NCBI GenBank assembly: GCA_944333305.1
Contig: CALVKV010000092.1
Coordinates: 1-5,073, forward strand
Direction of reading: 5' to 3'
DNA from: an uncultured Bacilli bacterium
GTDB taxonomy: Bacteria; Bacillota_I; Bacilli_A; RF39; UBA660
DNA length: 5,073 bases
The translations under genes were made by a program, and so were the position numbers. The notes below the pieces were generated by a model. It was not told the DNA's origin. It ran no database searches and saw only the letters and a program-made list of their open reading frames with translations. This document shows, piece after piece, positions 1 to 4,833 of the stretch; the stretch's first letter is position 1, and the number at the start of each line of letters is the position of its first letter.

Positions 1-78
1 AAATATATTGAAAGAATTGGTGCTAATAAAAATGGTTATTGGAAAATAACAGATAAGTTATTAGAAGAACAATTATAA
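1..78 (+). CDS. C-terminal end of an unidentified protein (partial)
   Basis: Frame 1 is open from the left edge to a TAA stop at 76-78 and encodes 25 residues ending in KLLEEQL. The stretch IERIGANKNGYWKI resembles the end of a winged-helix module found at the C-terminus of some AlbA_2/RecG-like or Fic-type regulatory proteins; this is recalled family resemblance and is weak on so few residues. That it is the tail of a real gene is supported by a terminator hairpin that overlaps the stop codon. The start and most of the protein lie outside the window, so no function is assigned. Confidence 0.6.
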   Translation, partial: KYIERIGANKNGYWKITDKLLEEQL

Positions 79-90
79 GTTCTTCTTTTA
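63..90 (+). terminator. Rho-independent terminator of the upstream gene
   Basis: AGAAGAAC (63-70) and GTTCTTCT (79-86) form a perfect 8-bp stem around an 8-nt loop, followed by TTTATT. The left arm lies inside the last codons of the upstream gene and its TAA stop is in the loop, an economical arrangement common in compact AT-rich genomes. It separates the upstream gene from the nucleotidyltransferase gene, which has its own promoter. Confidence 0.75.
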
Positions 91-110
91 TTCTATATGT
101 AAAATTTATA

Positions 111-139
111 GTGACATTTATAGTTCTATTTAGTACAAT
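111..139 (+). promoter_or_regulatory. Sigma-A-type promoter of the nucleotidyltransferase gene
   Basis: GTGACA (111-116, 5/6 match to TTGACA), a 17-nt spacer, then TACAAT (134-139, 5/6 match to TATAAT). Transcription would begin near 146, giving a leader of about a dozen bases that still contains the ribosome binding site. This argues that the upstream GTG at 111 is part of the -35 box and not a start codon. Confidence 0.7.
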
Positions 140-158
140 TTTGTCGTTGGAGGTTTTA

Positions 159-581
159 ATGAAAAAATATAAAATTGGTTATACAACTGGTACATTTGAT
201 ATGTTTCATATTGGTCATTTAAATACATTAAAAAAATCTAAAGAATTGTGTGATTATTTGATTGTTGGTGTTAGTACAGATGAACTTGTTAAACAATATA
301 AAAATAAGTTACCAATCATTCCTTTAAAAGATAGAATGGCAATAGTAGAAGCAATTAAATATGTAGATAAAGTTGTTATTCAAGATAATCTTGATAAGTA
401 TGGTGCCTATTTAAAATATCATTATGATGTTTTATTTCATGGTGATGATTGGAAAGATTCTGATTTATATAAAGGTATAGAAAATAAACTAAGAGAGGTT
501 GGTGTGGATGTCATTTATTTTCCTTGTATTCCTTTAGTATCGACAAGTTATATTTTGAATAAAATTAGACAAGAGAAATAG
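159..581 (+). CDS. TagD-like cytidylyltransferase family protein
   Basis: This 140-residue protein belongs to the nucleotidyltransferase (HIGH) superfamily and is close in plan to glycerol-3-phosphate cytidylyltransferase TagD/TarD (about 130 residues), which makes CDP-glycerol from CTP for teichoic acid synthesis. Visible motifs are the N-terminal TTGTFDMFHIGH with the nucleotide-binding HxGH at residues 17-20, the STDE segment near 39-42, GDDW at 95-98 as in TagD, and a C-terminal VSTS at 127-130 where TagD has RTEGISTT. The arginine of that last motif is missing (PCIPLVSTS), so the substrate could be another alcohol phosphate or head group. The enzyme should be cytoplasmic. The start at 159 is chosen because GGAGG at 149-153 lies 5 nt upstream; the longer GTG start at 111 has no ribosome binding site and falls in the promoter. 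No teichoic acid or phospholipid gene adjoins it, so context does not settle the pathway. Confidence 0.85.
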   Translation: MKKYKIGYTTGTFDMFHIGHLNTLKKSKELCDYLIVGVSTDELVKQYKNKLPIIPLKDRMAIVEAIKYVDKVVIQDNLDKYGAYLKYHYDVLFHGDDWKDSDLYKGIENKLREVGVDVIYFPCIPLVSTSYILNKIRQEK

Positions 582-593
582 TATTTTTATATC

Positions 594-622
594 TTTACTT
601 AAATAAAATGTAATGATAAAAT
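594..622 (+). promoter_or_regulatory. Extended -10 promoter of the PepSY / Rieske oxidoreductase genes
   Basis: TTTACT (594-599, 4/6 match to the -35 consensus), a 17-nt spacer, and TAAAAT (617-622, 5/6), preceded by TG at 614-615 in the extended -10 position. Transcription would start near 629, just before the ribosome binding site AGAAAGGA at 631-638. Confidence 0.6.
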
Positions 623-629
623 TTAAGTA
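596..629. repeat. 9-bp inverted repeat spanning the promoter (possible operator)
   Basis: TACTTAAAT (596-604) and ATTTAAGTA (621-629) are perfect inverted copies 16 bp apart. The left arm overlaps the -35 box and the right arm covers the end of the -10 box and the predicted start of transcription. The spacing would suit a dimeric regulator. No T-run follows it, so it is not a terminator. In such AT-rich DNA a chance origin is possible. Confidence 0.4.
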
Positions 630-646
630 TAGAAAGGATAGATGAT

Positions 647-1243
647 ATGAAAAAATATGGAAAAATAATTATTATTGTAGTAGGTATTCTTGTTGTAATT
701 GCTTTACTTGTTTTAATTTATTTTAAGACGACATTTATTAGTGAAAATGAAGTTAAGGATATTATTGCTGCTAATATGAATGTTAATAGAAGTGATTTAT
801 ATTTTGAAGATATTGACTTCGATTTTGATAAAGGTATTTATGAAGTAGAAGTATATTATAATAATAACGTTTATGAATATAAAATTGATGCTAGAGCCGA
901 TGCTGAAGGTGGAAATGTTATTTATACTGATTTTAAATATTTTACTAATAGTATTAATGATAATAATAGTTCTAATTCTAGTACTAGTGGTTCTACTAAT
1001 AATAATGCAAATGATTCTAATAATACTGCTAGTATAACTGTTGAAGAAGCTAGAAATATTGCACTTTCTAATGCTAATTTAAGTGCAGATTTAGTACAGT
1101 TTTTAAGAACAGAGACAGAATATGATGATGGCGTTTTAGTTTATGAAGTTGATTTTACTTATAATAATTATGAATATGATTATAAGATTAATGCTAATAC
1201 TGGGGAAATAGTTAGTTACGATAGAGATAGTATATATGATTAA
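647..1243 (+). CDS. Membrane-anchored protein with two PepSY-like domains
   Basis: The 198-residue protein begins with MKKYGK and a hydrophobic helix at about residues 7-26. There is no lipobox cysteine, so it is probably an N-terminally anchored protein with its body outside the cell. Two similar units follow: residues 33-95 (SENEVKDIIAANMNV, then YEVEVYYNNNVYEYKIDA) and 129-193 (ITVEEARNIALSNAN, then YEVDFTYNNYEYDYKINANTGEIVSY). The second unit has the classic PepSY plan of a helix, paired strands and a final G-E-I. A Ser/Asn-rich linker at about 101-127 joins them. PepSY domains are known as extracytoplasmic inhibitory or regulatory modules, for example in M4 peptidase propeptides; the target here is unknown. 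AGAAAGGA at 631-638 precedes the ATG by 8 nt. The gene is followed after 31 bp, with no terminator, by the oxidoreductase gene. Confidence 0.85.
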   Translation: MKKYGKIIIIVVGILVVIALLVLIYFKTTFISENEVKDIIAANMNVNRSDLYFEDIDFDFDKGIYEVEVYYNNNVYEYKIDARADAEGGNVIYTDFKYFTNSINDNNSSNSSTSGSTNNNANDSNNTASITVEEARNIALSNANLSADLVQFLRTETEYDDGVLVYEVDFTYNNYEYDYKINANTGEIVSYDRDSIYD

Positions 1244-1274
1244 AAAATAGCCATAATAGAAATAGGAGGTTAAT

Positions 1275-2723
1275 ATGAAAAATATTTCTATATGGCAAGA
1301 TACTGTTCAATGTGATAATTATAATGCGTTAGAAGAGAATTTAGATGTTGATATTTTAATAATTGGTGGAGGTATTACAGGATGTAGTACCTTTTATCAA
1401 TTTAAGGATGACAAAAGAAGGGTTGCTCTTGTTGAGAAAAATAAAATAGGTAGTGGAGCATCTAGTAGGAGTAGTGCTAAGATAACTTTTTTACAAGAGA
1501 ATATTTATACTAAGCTTACTAATATTTTTGATAGAGATAAAGCTTATCTTTATTATCGTGCTGAAAAAGAAGCTTTGAAAATTATTAATGATATTGTAAG
1601 TAAGGAAAATATTGATTGTGATTTTAAGAGGAGTAAATCTTATTTGTATACTTTAGATTCATTAAATATTAAGAAAATAGAAAAAGAAGAGAAGCTACTT
1701 TCATCTTTTGGAGAGAAAACTACTGATATTAAGAAATTACCTAATGGAATGAGAGTAGAGTCTGGGTTTTATGTAAATAATACTTATATTTTTCATCCTT
1801 TAAAATTTATAAGGGAAATTGCAAAAAAATCTGTTAGTGATAATCATAGAGTTTATGAAAATACAAAAATAATAAAGATAGAAAAAGTAAATGATTATTA
1901 TAAGTGTTATACTACTAGTAATATTATAAGTGCTAAGACGGTAGTTCTTGCCTTACATTATCCATACTTTTTATTTCCTTATTTGATGCCTTTAAAGTGT
2001 TATTTAGAAAAATCTTTCTTAGTGTGTTCTAAAGTTAAAAAAGAATATGATTTTAATGCTATTAATATTGAGACACCACTTAAGTCGATGAGATATTATG
2101 ATAATCATTTATTAATGGTTTCTTCATCTTGTAATTTAGCATTTGCTTCTAATAGTAGAAAAATGGTTAAAGATTTAGAAGATAATACTGATATTACTAA
2201 TTATGATTATGTTTGGAGTAATTATGATTTAATGACTTTTGATCATTTGCCTTTAATAGGCTTTATTGATGATAATTTAATATTAGCGACTGGTTATAAT
2301 ACTTGGGGTAATTCTAATGGATTGTTAGCTGGTGTGATAATAAAAGATTTAATTAATAATAAGTATAATATTTATAAAGAATTGTTTGATCCTAAAAGGG
2401 GTTTTAACAAACAAAAATTAATTAATTATCCTTTAAATATTTTTAGTAGTGCTTATAGTTTTATTGATAGTAAAATAAATAAAAATAAAGCTTTTTATAA
2501 TGGTAATCCTTATTTTACAAAGAGAGATGGCAAAAGTATAGCTGTTTATAAAGACGATGATGGAGTAGAGCACATTATTTATAATAGATGTCCACATTTA
2601 AAATGCAGTTTGGTTTTTAATGAGGTAGAGAAGACTTGGGATTGTCCTTGTCATGGTTCTAGATTTGATTTAGATGGTAAGTCTATTATGGGACCTAGTA
2701 ATTATAATATTAGTTATAAATAG
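1275..2723 (+). CDS. FAD-dependent oxidoreductase with C-terminal Rieske [2Fe-2S] domain (YhfW-like)
   Basis: The 482-residue protein fuses two redox modules. Residues 25-360 are a DAO-type flavin oxidoreductase: the ADP-binding motif GxGxxG is at 31-36 (IIGGGITG), an acidic residue expected to bind the ribose is at E54, SGASSRSSAKI follows at 60-70, and ATGYNTWG at 338-345 resembles the C-terminal FAD contact. Residues 405-482 are a Rieske domain: C439-x-H441 and C457-x2-H460 would bind the cluster, and C444 and C459 match the disulfide pair of high-potential Rieske proteins. The order matches Bacillus YhfW, a slightly longer protein whose substrate, as far as I know, is not established. There is no signal peptide or membrane helix, so it should be cytoplasmic. 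A strong AGGAGG at 1264-1269, 5 nt before the ATG, fixes the start. The 31-bp gap after the PepSY gene suggests cotranscription. The domain architecture is clear; the reaction is unknown. Confidence 0.9.
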   Translation: MKNISIWQDTVQCDNYNALEENLDVDILIIGGGITGCSTFYQFKDDKRRVALVEKNKIGSGASSRSSAKITFLQENIYTKLTNIFDRDKAYLYYRAEKEALKIINDIVSKENIDCDFKRSKSYLYTLDSLNIKKIEKEEKLLSSFGEKTTDIKKLPNGMRVESGFYVNNTYIFHPLKFIREIAKKSVSDNHRVYENTKIIKIEKVNDYYKCYTTSNIISAKTVVLALHYPYFLFPYLMPLKCYLEKSFLVCSKVKKEYDFNAINIETPLKSMRYYDNHLLMVSSSCNLAFASNSRKMVKDLEDNTDITNYDYVWSNYDLMTFDHLPLIGFIDDNLILATGYNTWGNSNGLLAGVIIKDLINNKYNIYKELFDPKRGFNKQKLINYPLNIFSSAYSFIDSKINKNKAFYNGNPYFTKRDGKSIAVYKDDDGVEHIIYNRCPHLKCSLVFNEVEKTWDCPCHGSRFDLDGKSIMGPSNYNISYK

Positions 2724-2746
2724 TTGTTTTCCTAAAATTTATTTTA

Positions 2747-2755
2747 TGCTATACT
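2747..2755 (+). promoter_or_regulatory. Extended -10 promoter of the AAA+ ATPase gene
   Basis: TG-C-TATACT: an extended -10 TG at 2747-2748 with TATACT at 2750-2755 (5/6 match). The -35 region at the right distance is poor (TTTTCC at 2727-2732), which is usual when an extended -10 is present. Transcription would begin near 2762, a few bases before GAGGA at 2764-2768. No CIRCE or other palindrome is visible here, unlike the hsp20 promoter. No terminator separates it from the oxidoreductase gene, so read-through from upstream is also possible. Confidence 0.55.
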
Positions 2756-2777
2756 TAGAATGTGAGGAATGGTAGTT

Positions 2778-3710
2778 ATGAATGATGAATTAATTAGAAA
2801 AAGTAAAGTTAGTATTTTAAAAAGTTATGGGGAAAATTTTAGTGAGAAAGAATATATTACTAATCCTGCTATTGGTAGGGAAGAAGAAATTAAACAATTA
2901 GTTTTGATTTTATTAACTCCTGAAAAATCTGCTATTTTAACTGGTAAACCTGGTGTTGGTAAAACTGCTATTGTTGAAGGACTTGCTTATCGTATTCAGT
3001 TAGGAAATGTTCCTGATGTTTTGAAAGGGTATCAGATTATTAAGATTAATACATCTGCTTTGCTTGGTGAGGATCCAGATACTGGAGAAAGTAAAATACA
3101 AATACTTTTGGATGAGTTGAAAAGTTATTCTAATTTGATTTTATTTATAGATGAAATTCATACATTGATGGGAAGTAAAGGAGAATCGCTTGATTTTGCT
3201 AATATGTTTAAACCTGCCCTTGATAGAGGTGATATTAAAGTAATCGGAGCGACTACTTCTGAAGAGTATGAAAGATATATTTTAAGGGATAAAGCTTTTG
3301 TTAGACGTTTTCAAAAAGTTGAAGTGTTAGAACCTACAAGAGAGCAGACTATTGCTATTTGTATGGGAACTTTACCTAAGATAGAGAAGAAGACAGGGGC
3401 TAAATTGATGTATGATCCTTATGTAAAAGAGAAGATTATGGCATTTTTAACTGATCTTACTAGTGAGTATAGGAGAATTTATGAAATAGGTTCAAGGTAT
3501 CCTGATGTTACTTTGACGATATTACAACAGGCTTTTTCTTATGCTATTTATAATGATAGAAAAGAAGTTAATATTTTTGACATTGAAAGGGCAATTGAAA
3601 ATACTAAAAATGTTTATCCTGATGTTATAAGAAAAGAACTTCCTAGATTTAAGGAAGAGTTTAAGAATGAAATAGCGGATGGTCTAGATAGAGGACTTGC
3701 TAATGTATAA
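2778..3710 (+). CDS. Single-domain ClpB/ClpA-like AAA+ ATPase
   Basis: The 310-residue protein looks like nucleotide-binding domain 1 of a Clp/Hsp100 ATPase standing alone. Visible in order: NPAIGREEEIKQL (residues 29-41), Walker A GKPGVGKT (56-63), Walker B ILFIDE (121-126) followed by IHTL, ANMFKPALDRGDIKVIGATT with sensor 1 near 159-160, paired arginine fingers R176-R177 in DKAFVRRF, and a helical lid with a sensor-2-like SRYPDVTL at 239-246. Missing against ClpB/ClpC: the N-terminal repeat domain, the coiled middle domain, the second ATPase domain and the aromatic pore loop (KYRGEFE; here ALLGEDPDTGES at 94-105). It is complete and intact, so it appears to be a dedicated short family and not a broken clpB. 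ATG 2778 is preferred because GAGGA at 2764-2768 lies 9 nt upstream; ATG 2769 directly abuts that site. The 3' end overlaps the next gene by 8 bp. ATP hydrolysis is likely; the substrate is unknown. Confidence 0.85.
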   Translation: MNDELIRKSKVSILKSYGENFSEKEYITNPAIGREEEIKQLVLILLTPEKSAILTGKPGVGKTAIVEGLAYRIQLGNVPDVLKGYQIIKINTSALLGEDPDTGESKIQILLDELKSYSNLILFIDEIHTLMGSKGESLDFANMFKPALDRGDIKVIGATTSEEYERYILRDKAFVRRFQKVEVLEPTREQTIAICMGTLPKIEKKTGAKLMYDPYVKEKIMAFLTDLTSEYRRIYEIGSRYPDVTLTILQQAFSYAIYNDRKEVNIFDIERAIENTKNVYPDVIRKELPRFKEEFKNEIADGLDRGLANV

Positions 3711-4101
3711 AAAAATAGCTTATTATCTTAGAATAATTTCTGTAGTATTATTTATAGTATTTGTATGTTTATTATTAGAAGTTATATTTAATTGTGGAGT
3801 ATTTGGTATATCTTTTCTTGTTATGTGTAGTTTATTTATTTTAATTAATATATTTACAGTATTAAGTAGAAAAGATATTTATAAAGAATTAGTTAGTTAT
3901 AATTTAATTTCTTTGGCTCTTACAATTTACTTAGGAATAATTGTTACTAAGTTATATACGGATTATAATGCGCATAGTTTGATGTATACTTTGAATTATG
4001 ATTATTTTAAAACTAATTTCATTATTGTTGATTTAGTTATTTTAGGAATTATTCTTAATACATTGTTTATTTATTTTTGGGACATAAAAAAAGACCAATG
4101 A
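3703..4101 (+). CDS. Small four-helix membrane protein of unknown function
   Basis: I do not recognise this 132-residue protein. It is strongly hydrophobic, with four likely membrane helices at about residues 9-30, 33-54, 66-83 and 104-126. Lysines at both ends (MYKK and DIKKDQ) suggest that both termini face the cytoplasm. The loop between helices 2 and 3 (SRKDIYKE, 55-62) is charged and the loop between 3 and 4 (about 84-103) is polar and tyrosine-rich. The start at 3703 is chosen because AGAGGA at 3690-3695 lies 7 nt upstream; the in-frame TTG at 3697 is only one base from that site. Both the start and its ribosome binding site lie inside the ATPase gene, with 8 bp of overlap, which suggests translational coupling and perhaps a physical partnership. 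It ends in TGA, inside the shared terminator. Function cannot be assigned from sequence. Confidence 0.75.
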   Translation: MYKKIAYYLRIISVVLFIVFVCLLLEVIFNCGVFGISFLVMCSLFILINIFTVLSRKDIYKELVSYNLISLALTIYLGIIVTKLYTDYNAHSLMYTLNYDYFKTNFIIVDLVILGIILNTLFIYFWDIKKDQ

Positions 4102-4114
4102 CTGGCCTTCTTTT
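4086..4114. terminator. Bidirectional terminator between the convergent genes
   Basis: On the minus strand AAGGCCA (4109-4103), a 5-nt loop and TGGTCTT (4097-4091) form a 7-bp stem with one G-U pair, followed by TTTTT: a good terminator for hsp20. On the plus strand the same arms (4091-4097 and 4103-4109) pair with one A-C mismatch and are followed by CTTTTATTTT, so it should also end the ATPase/membrane-protein transcript, though less well. It overlaps the TGA stop of the plus-strand gene and lies just beyond the hsp20 stop. Confidence 0.7.
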
Positions 4115-4499
4115 ATTTTATATCAATAAGTTTTTTATTTTCATTTTCATCAATTTTTGGAACAGAAATAGTTAATGTACCATTATCAAATTTAGCTTCG
4201 ATTTCATCTTCTTTAATATCACCTAAATAGAAGCTTCTTTGGTATTTACCATAAGTTCTTTCACGGCGTAGATATTTTTTATTTTCATCTTTATCTTCAT
4301 CATTAGATGATTTCTCAGCAGTTATAACTAAGTTTCCTTTGTTACATTCTACTTTAATTTCATCTTTCTTAAATCCTGGTAAATCCATCTCTACATGATA
4401 TGTGTTATCTTTTTCATAAATATCACATTTCATCTTACTTCCTTCATTCTCAAAAAATTGATCAAATGCATTATCAAAATAAAATCTTGTTGGTAACAT
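4113..4499 (-). CDS. Small heat-shock protein, Hsp20 / alpha-crystallin family
   Basis: The 128-residue protein is an ATP-independent holdase chaperone that binds unfolding proteins in the cytoplasm, normally as an oligomer. A very short N-terminal arm (MLPTRFYFDNAFDQFFENE) leads into the alpha-crystallin domain at about residues 22-115: CDIYEKDNTYHVEMDLPGF at 25-43, KYLRRERTYGKYQRSFYL at 75-92, and the signature NGTLTISVPK at 106-115. A charged Lys/Glu/Asp-rich loop at about 64-75 lies within the domain. The I-x-I anchor used in oligomer assembly is present at the extreme C-terminus (I125-D-I127). AGGAAAGGA at 4520-4512 provides the ribosome binding site, about 12 nt before the ATG, a little long. 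Control by HrcA is predicted from the CIRCE element over its promoter. It is convergent with the ATPase/membrane-protein pair, 11 bp away, so it is not in their operon. Confidence 0.95.
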   Translation of the reverse strand: MLPTRFYFDNAFDQFFENEGSKMKCDIYEKDNTYHVEMDLPGFKKDEIKVECNKGNLVITAEKSSNDEDKDENKKYLRRERTYGKYQRSFYLGDIKEDEIEAKFDNGTLTISVPKIDENENKKLIDIK

Positions 4500-4529
4500 A
4501 TTTTATCACTTTCCTTTCCTTACAATTAT

Positions 4530-4558
4530 GTTATAACACTGATTTTAGCACTTGTCAA
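4530..4558 (-). promoter_or_regulatory. hsp20 promoter
   Basis: Reading the minus strand: a perfect -35 TTGACA (4558-4553), a 17-nt spacer and TATAAC (4535-4530, 5/6 match). Transcription would start near 4523, leaving a leader of about 24 nt with no room for a large RNA thermometer. The -35 lies inside the CIRCE element, so a bound repressor would block RNA polymerase. Confidence 0.8.
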
Positions 4559-4571
4559 GTGTAAGTGCTAA
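4545..4571 (-). promoter_or_regulatory. CIRCE operator (HrcA binding site)
   Basis: TTAGCACTT, 9 bp, AAGTGCTAA: the 9-N9-9 inverted repeat of CIRCE (consensus TTAGCACTC-N9-GAGTGCTAA). The innermost base differs from consensus in both arms in a compensating way, so the repeat stays perfect. CIRCE is the known binding site of the heat-shock repressor HrcA, which normally controls dnaK and groE operons. The hrcA gene is not in this window. Confidence 0.93.
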
Positions 4572-4599
4572 TTATTTTTATTATTTACAATTTTTTAAT

Positions 4600-4621
4600 T
4601 TTTATACATTAATGTAAAAAA
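4600..4621. repeat. 22-bp AT-rich palindrome upstream of the tRNA promoter
   Basis: The core TACATTAATGTA (4605-4616) is a perfect 12-bp palindrome, flanked by one mismatched A/A pair and then T4/A4 arms. It lies between the divergent hsp20 and tRNA-His promoters, 3 bp before the tRNA -35 box, in DNA that neither promoter transcribes. It could be a protein-binding site or an A/T-tract UP element that stimulates the tRNA promoter; nothing here decides between them. Confidence 0.4.
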
Positions 4622-4624
4622 CAC

Positions 4625-4654
4625 TTGCTTATTTAGTAGTTTTATGTTTATAAT
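4625..4654 (+). promoter_or_regulatory. Promoter of the tRNA-His gene
   Basis: A perfect TATAAT at 4649-4654 with TTGCTT at 4625-4630 (3/6, but with the key TTG) 18 bp upstream. Transcription would start near 4661, about 11 nt before the mature tRNA, leaving a short leader for RNase P to remove. Confidence 0.65.
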
Positions 4655-4671
4655 ATTTATGTATTTCAAAT

Positions 4672-4748
4672 GGCGGCGTTGGTGAAGTGGTTAACACGCT
4701 GGTTTGTGGCACCAGTATGCATGAGTTCGATCCTCATACGCCGCCCCA
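4672..4748 (+). tRNA. tRNA-His (anticodon GTG)
   Basis: A complete cloverleaf can be drawn. G-1 at 4672 pairs with C73 at 4745, the extra 5' G typical of tRNA-His. The acceptor stem GCGGCGT (4673-4679) pairs perfectly with ACGCCGC (4738-4744). The D-arm is GTG/CAC around AAGTGGTTAA. The anticodon stem CTGGT/ACCAG encloses the loop TTGTGGC with anticodon GTG at 4706-4708. The variable loop is TATGC, and the T-arm ATGAG/CTCAT carries TTCGATC. The 3' CCA is encoded (4746-4748). It closely resembles Bacillus subtilis tRNA-His and stands alone, with its own promoter and terminator. Confidence 0.97.
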
Positions 4749-4780
4749 GAATGGAAAAAAGTCGAAAGACTTCAAGATAG

Positions 4781-4808
4781 AAATCGATTCTTATGAGTCG
4801 ATTTTTTT
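4781..4808 (+). terminator. Rho-independent terminator of the tRNA-His transcript
   Basis: AAATCGATTC (4781-4790) and GAGTCGATTT (4795-4804) form a 10-bp stem with one U-G pair and a TTAT tetraloop, and run into TTTT. A second small hairpin, AAGTC-GAAA-GACTT (4759-4772), lies between it and the tRNA and may protect the 3' trailer or guide its processing. Confidence 0.85.
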
Positions 4809-4833
4809 GTTGTTGGAAAGGAATTGGTAATAT

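Noticed and set aside
111..158. GTG start giving 16 extra N-terminal residues to the nucleotidyltransferase
   Set aside because: It has no ribosome binding site, lies within a good -35 box, and the extra residues do not belong to the TagD-like fold, which starts just before TTGTFD.
961..1030. Low-complexity Asn/Ser codon repeat as a tandem repeat or CRISPR-like array
   Set aside because: The AAT/AGT-rich stretch encodes the protein linker and has no regular repeat unit or spacers.
1244..1274. Separate promoter for the Rieske oxidoreductase (CATAAT at 1252-1257)
   Set aside because: There is no -35-like sequence at the right distance (AGTATA) and no terminator after the PepSY gene, so cotranscription is simpler.
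2769..2777. ATG 2769 as the start of the AAA+ ATPase
   Set aside because: GAGGA at 2764-2768 directly abuts it, whereas ATG 2778 has normal 9-nt spacing.
3697..3702. TTG 3697 as the start of the membrane protein
   Set aside because: It is one base from the ribosome binding site; ATG 3703 two codons later is correctly spaced.
2778..3710. The AAA+ gene as a truncated clpB pseudogene
   Set aside because: It has its own promoter and ribosome binding site, intact catalytic motifs, a lid domain and a normal stop overlapping the next gene. No ClpB second-domain remnants follow.
4099..4101. TGA read as tryptophan, as in mycoplasmas
   Set aside because: All tryptophans in the window are TGG, and reading through this TGA would only extend the protein antisense to hsp20 and past the terminator.
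4500..4523. RNA thermometer in the hsp20 leader
   Set aside because: The predicted leader is only about 24 nt and contains no stretch able to pair with the AGGAAAGGA ribosome binding site.
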